Origin: Parabacteroides sp.
GTDB lineage: Bacteria > Bacteroidota > Bacteroidia > Bacteroidales > Tannerellaceae
DNA length: 39,558 nt
Reading direction: 5' to 3'
Assembly (NCBI GenBank): GCA_021204335.1
Contig: JAJPZM010000381.1
Location: forward strand, 1 to 39,558
Positions 17,455-26,133 of the stretch are shown piece by piece (positions within the stretch are counted from its first letter, which is position 1; the number at the start of each line of letters is the position of its first letter). The translations under genes were made by a program, and so were the position numbers. The notes below the pieces were generated by a model, which worked only from the letters and a program-made list of their open reading frames with translations, was not told the DNA's origin and made no database searches.

Positions 17455-17510
17455 AGTATAATCGTTTTATTTGTTTGTCCTAAGGAGGATATTTCCTGTA
17501 TAATCTTTTC

Positions 17511-17518
17511 CAAATATA
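17511..17518 (-). promoter_or_regulatory. -7 box (TATATTTG) for acn-icd-gltA
   Basis: CAAATATA on the plus strand is a perfect minus-strand TAnnTTTG 57 nt upstream of the aconitase start. No good -33 element was found. Confidence 0.5.
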
Positions 17519-17597
17519 TATTATTTATCAACACCAGACATTCAATAATATCTATGCCCGGATAGAGTATGTCTATAATCAGTGCCTTATAAACAGA

Positions 17598-17639
17598 AAG
17601 CTCGCCATACGTTCTATTATTAAAACGCATGACGAGCTT
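17598..17639. terminator. Hairpin terminator after the RhuM-family gene
   Basis: AAGCTCG and CGAGCTT pair around an inner stem (CATACGTT with AACGCATG), giving a long hairpin. It is followed by a T-rich stretch on the minus strand (TTTCTGTTTAT) and by GTTTTGTT on the plus strand. It separates the RhuM gene from the aconitase promoter. Confidence 0.75.
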
Positions 17640-17686
17640 GTTTTGTTCAGAGGAAAGAAGGGATTGGAAAAGCGTTTACGCTATTC

Positions 17687-18688
17687 TTATTTCTTGGATA
17701 GTCGTTTACGCTCCTTGTCAAAATTCTCTATAAAATGAATTTCCACCGGAGATAACTGATTACTCACTCGTTTTGCAAATTTATCATACTCCATGTCCGC
17801 CTTTCTCCTGGCGATTTCCGCAGATATAGTTCCAGCGTGTGTTAGCAAGTCTTTGCCCGACAATTTCAAAAAATCATCCAGTTTCTGAATCCAGTCCTTC
17901 ATATACATCGGGATATGGCTTTGTGCCTGCAAATCCGCAAAGTCCAAATATAAACTGACAATACGATTAAGCGTATCAAGTTCTTCCGCTGTCAGATAAT
18001 TTTTGGCATATTCAGCATCATTGCGCCGTGGCAAAGCTCCGGTCCAGGACGTTAATCCCATGAAATCTTTTTCAGCATCAGCACGACTATAAATAATTTC
18101 TGCTGCCGTATGGCCATGAGCCGAAAAATGCATCTTGTTTTGCACTGTAGCAAAGAAAAGCTTTGTTGTTTCTGCACGCGGATCATAGTCTATACTCAAC
18201 GCATAAATCTCGAGTATCTTCCGATAAAAAACTTTTTCGGAAGAACGGATATCGCGAATGCGTGCCAGCAATTCATCAAAATAGTTTCCACCTCCGGCAC
18301 GCTTCAATAAATCATCATTTAAGGCAAAGCCCTTTATAAGATATTCCTTCAACACTTGGGTAGCCCATTGCCGAAACTGTACGCCACGCAGAGAATTCAC
18401 ACGGTAACCGACGGAGATAATCATGTCGAGATTATAAAATGTCAAGGTTCTTTCAACTTCACGTTTACCTTCCTTTTGAACTGTTGCAAAATTTGCAACA
18501 GTTGATTCGGCCAGGAGTTCGCCACATTCCAAGATACCCTTGATGTGGCGGGATATAGTTGATTTATTACGTTGAAATAGCTCTGCCATTTGATCCAACG
18601 TCAACCATACAGTGTCACCTAATAATCTGACTTCTATTTTCGATTCTCCATCAGTTGTCTGATACAGAATGATTTCTCCTTTGTCCAT
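17687..18688 (-). CDS. RhuM-family protein
   Basis: The 333-residue protein belongs to the virulence-associated RhuM family (PF13310), named after a Salmonella pathogenicity-island gene and widespread in Bacteroidales. The N-terminal third has a helix-turn-helix-like segment (LTLDQMAELFQRNKSTISRH) and the conserved VGYRVNSLRGVQFRQWA block. The C-terminal part contains SHIPMYMKDWIQKLDDFL. The molecular activity of the family is not established; by architecture it may bind DNA. It is monocistronic, with a promoter of good quality at 18711-18741 and its own terminator, sitting between metabolic operons. Such genes often occur singly and seem mobile, but no mobility gene adjoins it. Confidence 0.88.
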   Translation of the reverse strand: MDKGEIILYQTTDGESKIEVRLLGDTVWLTLDQMAELFQRNKSTISRHIKGILECGELLAESTVANFATVQKEGKREVERTLTFYNLDMIISVGYRVNSLRGVQFRQWATQVLKEYLIKGFALNDDLLKRAGGGNYFDELLARIRDIRSSEKVFYRKILEIYALSIDYDPRAETTKLFFATVQNKMHFSAHGHTAAEIIYSRADAEKDFMGLTSWTGALPRRNDAEYAKNYLTAEELDTLNRIVSLYLDFADLQAQSHIPMYMKDWIQKLDDFLKLSGKDLLTHAGTISAEIARRKADMEYDKFAKRVSNQLSPVEIHFIENFDKERKRLSKK

Positions 18689-18710
18689 ACTCCTTATTGA
18701 TTATCTTGCA

Positions 18711-18741
18711 CAAAGGTAGTTTTTTCTTTCACTTAAATCAA
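18711..18741 (-). promoter_or_regulatory. Promoter with -7 TACCTTTG and -33 TTG for the RhuM gene
   Basis: On the minus strand, TTG (18741-18739) is followed after 20 nt by TACCTTTG (18718-18711), a full Bacteroidota promoter layout. The predicted transcript starts about 16 nt before the ATG. Confidence 0.65.
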
Positions 18742-18752
18742 CACACTCTTTC

Positions 18753-20408
18753 TCATTTGCCTTTCTCCGTCTCTTTCCACCTTGCCGCATAGCTGTGAAG
18801 GATGGCGGTAATGCCCTCTCCTATGCGGGAATAATCTTCAGTCTTTAGATTGGTGAGCGAAGTGCGGATCGACCATTCGGGGGCATCGAAACCGCCGCCG
18901 TTGAGCAGAACCAAGGCCGTTTCCTGTGCCAGGCGGAAAACGACGTCGACAGGTTCGTAGTTGGCTTTCAGATATTCCACGAAATCATCTCCGTAGAACT
19001 TCTTCGCCCACACTTCCATATCGATCTCGCTGTAATAACCGGCACGAAGCGGGTCGTCGAGCAAGGTGAAGCCGGTGCTTTCCCAAAGTAGGTGCAGCCG
19101 CTCGTGGATAATCTCGACCATACGCGACTGATACAGGTTCTCGGCATCCAGGATGGAGAAGGCGGCAAACAAAGCCATCTGCGTTTGCTGCGGAAGCGAA
19201 AGGCCGGCGGTATGATTGAGCGCCACCTGGCGACTGTCGGCCACCATGCGATCGATGAACTTCATCTTCGAGGGGTCGAGCATGATGCTGCTGTAACGTT
19301 TCGTCAGGGCCGCTTTCCTGTCGTCCGGCAACTGGGCTATCATACGGTCGTAGATGTTATCTTCATGCAAAGAAACGACCGCCAGCCGCCAACCGGTCGC
19401 CCCGAAATATTTGGAGAAAGAATAGACACATAACGTATTATCAGGCAGTTCCGCCATCAACGAACGGAAGCCGGGAACGTAGGTGGCATATACATCGTCT
19501 GTTATAATCATCAGATTGGGATTATAATTGTTGACGATATCGACGATACGCTCCGTCAGCCCTTCCGTCAGGGCATACGAGGGCGGATTGCTGGGGTTTA
19601 CGATAAAGGCGGCTTTGATAGAAGGATCTTTCAGCACGTCGAGGTCTTTCTCCTGATACTGCCAGGTATGGTAACCGTCACCCGTCATCTTCAAGGCATG
19701 TATTTCTGTTACGTCGAACAGGTAGCGGGCTTGCTCGGGTATTTTGATATAAGGGGTGAAGACCGGGGCAAAGAGGACGATCCTGTCTCCTTTGTTCAAC
19801 AGGAAGTTCTGTTGCAGGGAGTCGAAAATGTAACACATGGCAGCTGTGCCCCCTTCGGTGGCAAATAGATCGAACTTGCCTTTCGGCGGACGGTTATTGC
19901 ATAGGGCTTGCTTCAGATAGTCTCCGACCAGGACATCGGTATATTTCAGTATGCGGTCGGGAACGGGATACTGGTTGCCGATGACGCCTTCCGCCCATTC
20001 ATGTACCAGATCGTTCTCGTCGACACCCTTCTCGCGTACCATATAATTATAGGTATCGCGTAGCAGTTGGGCACCGGGCGCCCCTTCGTGTTTATCCAGA
20101 AACTCGCGGAAGCGGTAAGCGATACTCTGTTTTTGGGGTACACCGGCAAGGCCGACCATGCCGTCTTCCAGCTTGGTTCCCCGGCGGCACTCTTCCAACC
20201 CGAACTGACCGAGCAGGAAAAAGGCTTCGCGCGGAGTGGTGGCAATCCAGTTGGGGTTGCCGCGTCCGGCATTCAGCATGATATGGGTACTTTTGCGGGC
20301 ACTCTCGTCGGCCAGTTCGATCAGTATGTTCTTCAGTTCAGACGGACTGATCTCCGACATCTTCTTCTCGTATTCACGGGTAACCTGGATTCTCTTGTTT
20401 TCTTCCAT
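18753..20408 (-). CDS. aspD: Aspartate 4-decarboxylase (PLP-dependent)
   Basis: The 551-residue fold-type I PLP enzyme converts aspartate to alanine and CO2 and typically has side aminotransferase activity. The PLP lysine is in YSFSKYFGATGWRLAV. NPSNPPSYA and TDDVYATY are the other cofactor-site blocks. AGRGNPNWIATTPREAF at the N-terminus is typical of bacterial aspartate 4-decarboxylases. It is 34 nt downstream of the aspartate:alanine antiporter gene. The pair imports aspartate, decarboxylates it with proton consumption and exports alanine, conserving energy as a proton gradient and raising internal pH. Confidence 0.95.
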   Translation of the reverse strand: MEENKRIQVTREYEKKMSEISPSELKNILIELADESARKSTHIMLNAGRGNPNWIATTPREAFFLLGQFGLEECRRGTKLEDGMVGLAGVPQKQSIAYRFREFLDKHEGAPGAQLLRDTYNYMVREKGVDENDLVHEWAEGVIGNQYPVPDRILKYTDVLVGDYLKQALCNNRPPKGKFDLFATEGGTAAMCYIFDSLQQNFLLNKGDRIVLFAPVFTPYIKIPEQARYLFDVTEIHALKMTGDGYHTWQYQEKDLDVLKDPSIKAAFIVNPSNPPSYALTEGLTERIVDIVNNYNPNLMIITDDVYATYVPGFRSLMAELPDNTLCVYSFSKYFGATGWRLAVVSLHEDNIYDRMIAQLPDDRKAALTKRYSSIMLDPSKMKFIDRMVADSRQVALNHTAGLSLPQQTQMALFAAFSILDAENLYQSRMVEIIHERLHLLWESTGFTLLDDPLRAGYYSEIDMEVWAKKFYGDDFVEYLKANYEPVDVVFRLAQETALVLLNGGGFDAPEWSIRTSLTNLKTEDYSRIGEGITAILHSYAARWKETEKGK

Positions 20409-20442
20409 ATTATATATTCAATTAATTATTATGTAACATTAT

Positions 20443-22140
20443 CTACATCAATAGGACAATTACCACGCCCCAAATAATCAATAGCGTATTGCCTACTGCG
20501 TATGTAACCGTGTAACCCAGCGCCGGCGTCTGGCTTTCTACCGCATCTTCAACGGCACCGAGCGCAGCGGTTGTAGTACGTGCGCCGGAAGTGCAGCCCA
20601 GCGTGATGGCCGGATGGAACTTGAAAAGATAACGTCCCATAAGGACACCGGCTATCAGAGGAATCGTCGTCGCCAACGCCCCGATAAGGAACAGGCTCAC
20701 TCCCACCTCCTTGAAACCGGTTACAAAGCTCGGCCCGGCAGTAATGCCGACTACGACAATAAACATATTCAGCCCCACGTTATTCAGCACCCAAAGCGAA
20801 GGCTCGGGAATACGTCCGAAAGTAGGATGCTTGGAGCGCAGCCAGCCGAACACCAGTCCGGCAATCAACGCACCGCCACTCGTACTGAGACTGACCGGAA
20901 TATCCCCGAAATGAATGGCCAGCGAACCGATCACACCGCCCAGGAAGATTCCTAATCCGACAAATATCATATCCGTCTGGTTGGTCGGCCGGTCGGCATA
21001 ACCCAGTGTGGCGGCCGCTTCGTTCACTTCCATCTTGGTGCCGACCAGTTCGAGCATATCGCCCGGATCGATCCGCGTCGCTGCCAGCACCGGAATATTC
21101 ACGCCGGCACGTTTAATACTTTTAATGCTGACGCCATGCATCACCTTTTCCTTACGAAGGCGGGCAACGGTCATGCCGGCAAATTTCTTGCGGGAGACCA
21201 GTACCGGCAATGTCTCGGCTGGGAAGTCCAGCAATTCGATATCGTTTACCTCTTCCCCGATCCAATTCTCCTCGCCGATCACGAACTCACGACGTCCGCT
21301 CAACACGACTTCATTGCCTTTCAGCAGCATCTGGTCCGGCTTTACTTCATATACGACATTATTTATGCGCACCCGTTCGACAAACAGGTGCCGCCCCTGG
21401 CTCTCCAGATAATCCTCTAGTTCCTGCACAGTCTTTCCGGCCCCGAACCAGTCATTACTTATTTTATAGGCACGAAACGTAATAGGTCGGGCAGCAGGCA
21501 TAAAGCCGGGTTGCTCGCTCTCGTCGTCGGTACCCATTTTCGCTTCCAGCTCTTTGCAAGCCTTTTTCACTGAAGCCAATCCGCCCAGCATACGCGGCGC
21601 CACATCGCTCATAATCCAGGCAGAACCTGCCGTACCGAAAATATAGGAAACGGCATAAGCTACCGGCATCACGTTTATCATGGAGGTTTTATCCGCCGCG
21701 CTCAGTCCGCCCTGGTTTATCGTATCTTCGGCAACGCCCAGCACAGCGGAGATCGTTTGCGAACCGGCCAGCAAGCCGGCAGCTTCTCCGGCATTGTAGC
21801 CCATTAACTTAGCCAACAAAAAAGGAATAAAAAGTCAGAACAGACACATCAATGCCGCAAAAAGCACCTGCGGAAGTCCTTCTTTCTTCAGTCCGCGAAA
21901 GAACTGCGGCCCCACACTGTAACCTACGGCAAAAAGGAACAACAGGAAGAACACCGATTTTATAGGCTGCCCTATATCGATATGCAATTGCCCGATTAAT
22001 ACTCCGACCAGCAGGACGCTGGTAACTGTCCCCAAAGAAAATTTCCCAATCTTAAATTTACCGATCCAGAAACCAAAAGCCAATGTAAGAAAGATAGCCA
22101 GTTCCGGATAATGCCTGAGTAAATTTGTAAACCACTCCAT
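20443..22140 (-). pseudogene. aspT: Aspartate:alanine antiporter with one in-frame TGA
   Basis: The AspT family exchanges aspartate for alanine. The layout fits: an N-terminal half of about five helices, two RCK_C/TrkA_C-like cytosolic domains in the middle (residues about 200-370), and a second membrane half with [14 protein letters not shown]. The frame is open over 565 codons except for TGA at codon 102 (21837-21835), between LFAALMCLF and [10 protein letters not shown] inside a membrane segment. Both sides are in the same frame. If real, the gene yields only a short fragment, unless translation restarts at a UUG at 21819 or later. It leads an operon with aspD. The original residue cannot be inferred with certainty; Trp, Cys, Arg or Gly codons are each one change away. 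Confidence 0.85.
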
Positions 22141-22141
22141 A

Positions 22142-22176
22142 TAGTAGCTGTTTGGTGTTAATACTAAAGGCTACTA
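22142..22176. repeat. Short inverted repeat in the aspT leader
   Basis: TAGTAGC at 22142-22148 and GCTACTA at 22170-22176 pair around a 21-nt loop just upstream of the aspT start. No minus-strand -7 box was found nearby, so the aspT promoter is unassigned. The rest of the gap to 22267 shows nothing else. Confidence 0.35.
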
Positions 22177-22267
22177 GTGCCCTGTGAATGATATTGAAAC
22201 AGCCGTCGTCGAATAGTTGTTGCCATAAAATGAATTAAGATTATATAAAAGGGTTAGCAAATTTTTC

Positions 22268-22275
22268 TATCTTTG
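22268..22275 (+). promoter_or_regulatory. -7 box (TATCTTTG) for the cobalamin operon
   Basis: A perfect TAnnTTTG lies immediately upstream of the cobalamin riboswitch, so the transcript would begin near 22282 with the aptamer at its 5' end. Confidence 0.6.
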
Positions 22276-22284
22276 CCACTGCTT

Positions 22285-22460
22285 TGGTGATACGGCAACC
22301 TTCCGGTTGTCAGTATAAAAGGGAATCCGGTGTAATTCCGGAACAGTGCCCGCTACTGTGAAGCCCGTTATTTTATAAGGAAAGCATTCTTACACCACTA
22401 TCCGACACATGGATGGGAAGGTCGCTTTCTGGGCTAGTCAGGAAACCTGCCAAAGCATAA
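22285..22460 (+). ncRNA. Cobalamin (adenosylcobalamin) riboswitch
   Basis: The conserved aptamer parts are plain: GGAATCCGGTGTAATTCCGG at 22322-22341, ACAGTGCCCGCTACTGTGA at 22343-22361, and the B12 box AGTCAGGAAACCTGCC at 22436-22451. It precedes the corrin-synthesis operon, as expected for feedback repression by the end product. A TTCTTC/GAAGAA hairpin between the aptamer and the cbiK start may be the expression platform; no T-tract terminator is evident, so control may be at translation initiation. Confidence 0.95.
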
Positions 22461-22521
22461 AGCCGATTTTATTCTTCCGGGGCCAGAAGAAAGGATTACG
22501 TTATCTTTTAATATACATTAT

Positions 22522-23436
22522 ATGAAACATTTACTTTTACTCATTGCCTGCCTGCTCGCACCTATGTGTTGGGCACACGATAGCGGCAACTTCAAAGCAT
22601 CCGACTTGCTGGCTTCAATGCTACCGGGCGACAAAGCCGCTCTATTAATGGTTCACTTCGGGACTACCTACAACGACACACGTGCCCTAACAATCGATGC
22701 GATTAATCAAAAAGCAAAAGACGCATTTAAAGATATGGAAGTACGCGAAGCCTATACCTCACGCATCGTTATGCGACGTCTCAAAGCCCGCGGCATTGAA
22801 AAACAGAATCCGGCAGAAGCACTTCAGCAACTGAAAGCAGACGGCTTTACCCATATCCTGATCCAGTCTACCAACATCATTGAAGGTATAGAAATGGAAT
22901 CGTTACGCAAAGACATCGCGCCCCTGGAAAAAGAATTTAAAGATCTTCGTATCGGCAACCCGCTACTTTATACACCGGAAGATTTCGAAGCAGTCATTGC
23001 CGCCATCTCAAAGAACGGAGCCAAAGAAGGAGCAACAATCCTGGTAGGCCATGGCACTTATACTCCTGCGACGGCCCAATATGCCATGATGGACTACATG
23101 CTGCAATCAAAAGGTTACACCGATTATCACGTCGGTACTATCGAAGGGTATCCTTCATTCGATGACATGGAAGCCAAAATAAAAGCCAGCGGCGTAAAGA
23201 AAATATTGCTGATGCCTTTCATGTTTGTTGCCGGCGATCATGCCAATAATGACATTGCCGGTGACTGGAAGCAGGTACTGGAGGATAAAGGTTACGAGGT
23301 ATCAGTCTTTATGCAAGGTCTGGGGCAGAATTCCGACATTCAGGATCTATTTATCGATCATGCCCGTTTTGCCGCCCGGCATAAGATGATCAATATTACC
23401 GAAAAGAAGAAACAATACGCCGCCGAAAAGGATTAA
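22522..23436 (+). CDS. cbiK: Sirohydrochlorin cobaltochelatase, exported CbiK type
   Basis: The 304-residue class II chelatase inserts Co2+ into sirohydrochlorin at the start of the anaerobic pathway. Metal-site histidines are visible at residue 45 (LMVHFGTT), residue 177 (VGHGTYTP) and residue 240 (VAGDHANND). The last two match the catalytic pair of Salmonella CbiK by spacing and context. Unlike cytoplasmic CbiK, it opens with a Sec signal peptide cleaved after about residue 18 (MCWA), like the periplasmic CbiK described in Desulfovibrio. How an exported chelatase serves a cytoplasmic pathway is unclear. It may act in tetrapyrrole or metal handling outside the cell membrane. It is the first gene after the riboswitch. 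Confidence 0.92.
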   Translation: MKHLLLLIACLLAPMCWAHDSGNFKASDLLASMLPGDKAALLMVHFGTTYNDTRALTIDAINQKAKDAFKDMEVREAYTSRIVMRRLKARGIEKQNPAEALQQLKADGFTHILIQSTNIIEGIEMESLRKDIAPLEKEFKDLRIGNPLLYTPEDFEAVIAAISKNGAKEGATILVGHGTYTPATAQYAMMDYMLQSKGYTDYHVGTIEGYPSFDDMEAKIKASGVKKILLMPFMFVAGDHANNDIAGDWKQVLEDKGYEVSVFMQGLGQNSDIQDLFIDHARFAARHKMINITEKKKQYAAEKD

Positions 23437-23451
23437 TACGAATAAATACAT

Positions 23452-23459
23452 TACTTTTG
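23452..23459 (+). promoter_or_regulatory. -7 box (TACTTTTG) before cobJ-cobH
   Basis: A perfect TAnnTTTG in the 75-nt gap after cbiK suggests a second promoter that bypasses the riboswitch, 53 nt before the cobJ start. Confidence 0.45.
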
Positions 23460-23460
23460 T

Positions 23461-23481
23461 TTCTGTTTGATTATAACAGAA
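23461..23481 (+). promoter_or_regulatory. Leader hairpin or operator before cobJ-cobH
   Basis: TTCTGTT and AACAGAA form a perfect 7-bp inverted repeat with a 7-nt loop immediately downstream of the -7 box. No T-tract follows, so it is not an intrinsic terminator. The same arms occur upstream of the recombinase gene (3461-3497). Confidence 0.4.
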
Positions 23482-23511
23482 CGAATCAGAATCAATAACT
23501 CTAATAAATAA

Positions 23512-24924
23512 ATGAGCATAGGTAAAATAATCGTAGCCGGGATCGGACCTGGCAGTGAACAAGATATCACCCCGGCCGTCTTATCAGCCATACGCCAGTC
23601 TGACGTGATCGTCGGGTATAAATATTACTTCCGCTTCATAGAAAGCGTAATCCATCCCGGAGCCGTCTTCATAGATTCAGGCATGAAACGGGAAAAGGCG
23701 CGTGCGGAAGAAGCTTATAATTATGCGGCCGAAGGCAAAACGGTGACCGTTATCAGTTCGGGCGATGTCGGCATTTACGGCATGGCTCCTCTGATCTACG
23801 AGATGAAAAAGGAAAAAGGAAGCGACATCAGTATCGTTGTACTTCCGGGTATCAGTGCATTCCAGAAAGCGGCCTCTTTACTGGGGGCACCGGTGGGACA
23901 CGACTTCTGCGTAATCTCCCTCTCCGACCTGATGACGCCCTGGGAACAGATAGAGAAACGGATCAAGGCGGCAGCTTCAGCCGATTTCATCACCGCAGTC
24001 TACAACCCCAAAAGCGAAGGGCGCTACTGACAACTTTACCGCCTGATCGAGCTGTTCAAGCAGGAACGTGATCCTGAGACTCCTGTCGGATATGTCCGCT
24101 AGGCAGGACGCGAAGAATAGGAAGTAACTGTCACGACCCTTGCCGGATTCGATCCGGAAAAGATCGATATGTTTACCGTTATCATCATCGGTAACTCGCA
24201 GACATACCGGTTTGAAGGGAAGATGATCACCCCGCGCGGTTACTACGGCGAGATCAAAATGGGAACGAAGGAGACCGGTATCGGGCAAGATATCATGATC
24301 CGCAGTTTCCAAACCATCGAGAAAGAATTAAAAAACAAAGATATTCCATTAGATAAGAAGTGGGCGCTGTTGCATGCCATCCATACGACTACCGATTTTG
24401 AGATGGAGAATGTGTTGCAGATAGACGACAATGCCGTATCCTCTCTTTACGAGTTATTGAGCAGCGGCAAAGTGCACACCATCATCACCGACGTAACAAT
24501 GGCAGCTTCGGGCATCCGCAAAGGAGCTTTGCAGCGCATGGGAATCGAAGTGAAATGCTATCTGCAGGATGAAAAGACAGTGGCACTCGCTACCGAAAAA
24601 GGCATTACCCGCACACAGGCCGGTATCCGGATCGCAGTAGGTGAACACCCGGATGCGTTATACGTATTCGGCAATGCACCGACAGCCCTCATGGAGCTTT
24701 GCGACCTGATACGCAAAGGCAAAGCCAATCCGGCGGGAATCGTTGCGGCTTCTGTCGGCTTCGTGCATGTACAGGAATCCAAACACATGGTAAAACCGTT
24801 TACCTCCATCCCCAAACTGATTGTCGAAGGACGGAAAGGCGGAAGCAATCTGGCTGCCACACTTGTTAATTCAATACTTTGTTACAATGATGCTAAACTA
24901 TTAAAACCAGGAAGAGACGTATGA
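23512..24924 (+). pseudogene. cobJ-cobH: Fused precorrin-3B C17-methyltransferase / precorrin-8X methylmutase with three in-frame stops
   Basis: The N-terminal half (about residues 1-240) is a tetrapyrrole methylase of the CobJ/CbiH type (VAGIGPGSEQDITPAV, ISSGDVGIYGMA, YNPKS, VIIIGNSQT, TPRGYY). It contracts the ring at C17. The C-terminal half (about 250-470) is CobH/CbiC, which moves the C11 methyl group (TDVTMAASGIRKG, ITRTQAGIR, GNAPTALMEL, EGRKGGS). The reading frame is continuous over 470 codons apart from three stops: TGA at 24028, TAG at 24100 and TAG at 24118. Family comparison suggests Trp or similar at the first and Gln-like residues at the other two. As written only the first 172 residues and, from ATG 24169, a 251-residue CobH part could be made. 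The stop of the fusion overlaps the next start (ATGA). Confidence 0.88.
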
Positions 24925-26126
24925 CACATTTTTTCGTTATCGGAATACCCGATAGTATAAACTATATTAAAGAGAATTTGGAACTGATGCAGATAATCCG
25001 TTCCTTTCGTTGTTTCTCAGGAGGAAAACGACATCACGAATTGCTTAAAGAGCTGTTGCCGGAAGATACCGAGTGGATAGAAATAAAAACTCCTCTCGAT
25101 GAAGTATTCAAGCAATATGATTATTATGAATACGTTGTTGTTTTTGCTTCGGGAGATCCCTTCTTCTACGTATTCGGTTCAACTATACTGAAGAAAAGAC
25201 CGAATGCTGATATAGCAGTCTTTCCGGCTTTCAACTCTTTGCAAGACCTGAGCCACCGTTTGCAGCTATCTTACGAAGACATGCACATGGTATCGCTTAT
25301 CGGGCGCCCATGGCATGAACTGGATCGTGCGCTGATAGAGAACAAAGAAAAGATCGGTATCCTGACCGACCATGTACATACGCCGGCTGCCATTGCCATG
25401 CGTTTATTAAAGTATAACTTCACACATTACAAAATGTGCATCGGCCAACATTTGGGAAACCCTGAGAAAGAAGTAGTTTCATGCGATCTGGCCTTGTCAG
25501 AAGTGGAAGAACACCCGATCGACAGTCCTAATTGCGTGATCCTGAAACGAATGTATAACGACGTAAACTACCGCCCGCTAGGCATACCCGACAAGATGTT
25601 CGAACATTTGGACGGACGGGAGCGGATGATTACAAAAGCCCCGATCCGGGTACTCGATATGAGCATGCTGATGCTGCCGATGTGTAACCATTTCTGGGAT
25701 ATTGGTTTCTGCACCGGTTCCGTTTCTATCGAAGCCAAACGTCAGTTCCCGCATCTGCATATCCATGCCTTTGAAAAACGTAAGGAATGCTGGAAGCTGA
25801 TGGAGGCAAATAGCTCGCGGCTGGGAACTCCCGGCATCGATGTACATATATGCGATTTCCTAGAGGAAGACATTTCTGACCTGCCCGCACTCGATGCCGT
25901 TTTTATCGGCGGACATGGCGGTAAGTTAAAGGAGATCATGCAAAAAGTAGCCCGACACCTGGCGCCCGACGGACTGGTAGTTTTCAACTCCGTATCCGAA
26001 GAAAGCAAGATGTTATTTGAGGAATCGGTACTTGAAGCCGGTTTGGAATTGGCCGACTCTTTGGACGTAAGTATCGGCGATTACAATCCGATCTGTATCA
26101 TGAAAGCAGTCAAAGAAGCTAAATAA
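24921..26126 (+). CDS. cbiET: Precorrin-6B C5,15-methyltransferase / C12-decarboxylase (CbiE-CbiT fusion)
   Basis: The 401-residue protein fuses two enzymes. The CbiE half (about residues 1-205) is a tetrapyrrole methylase that methylates C5 and C15. The CbiT half (about 225-395) is a Rossmann SAM methyltransferase that removes the acetate side-chain carboxyl at C12; DIGFCTGSVSIEA near residue 260 is its SAM-binding motif I and GGHGGKLKE follows. This fusion equals CobL of the aerobic pathway. The start overlaps the end of cobJ-cobH by 4 nt, and the next gene begins 7 nt after the stop, so it is firmly within the operon. The frame is clean. Confidence 0.95.
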   Translation: MTHFFVIGIPDSINYIKENLELMQIIRSFRCFSGGKRHHELLKELLPEDTEWIEIKTPLDEVFKQYDYYEYVVVFASGDPFFYVFGSTILKKRPNADIAVFPAFNSLQDLSHRLQLSYEDMHMVSLIGRPWHELDRALIENKEKIGILTDHVHTPAAIAMRLLKYNFTHYKMCIGQHLGNPEKEVVSCDLALSEVEEHPIDSPNCVILKRMYNDVNYRPLGIPDKMFEHLDGRERMITKAPIRVLDMSMLMLPMCNHFWDIGFCTGSVSIEAKRQFPHLHIHAFEKRKECWKLMEANSSRLGTPGIDVHICDFLEEDISDLPALDAVFIGGHGGKLKEIMQKVARHLAPDGLVVFNSVSEESKMLFEESVLEAGLELADSLDVSIGDYNPICIMKAVKEAK

Positions 26127-26133
26127 AAGAAAT

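Noticed and set aside
17430..17630. 66-codon minus-strand frame upstream of aconitase
   Set aside because: It overlaps the aconitase promoter and a terminator and resembles no known protein.
24028..24120. Stop-codon reassignment (TGA to Trp, TAG to Gln) as an explanation of the cobJ stops
   Set aside because: No other gene in the window uses in-frame TAG, only one other has an internal TGA, normal genes end in TAA or TGA, and no suppressor tRNA gene is present.
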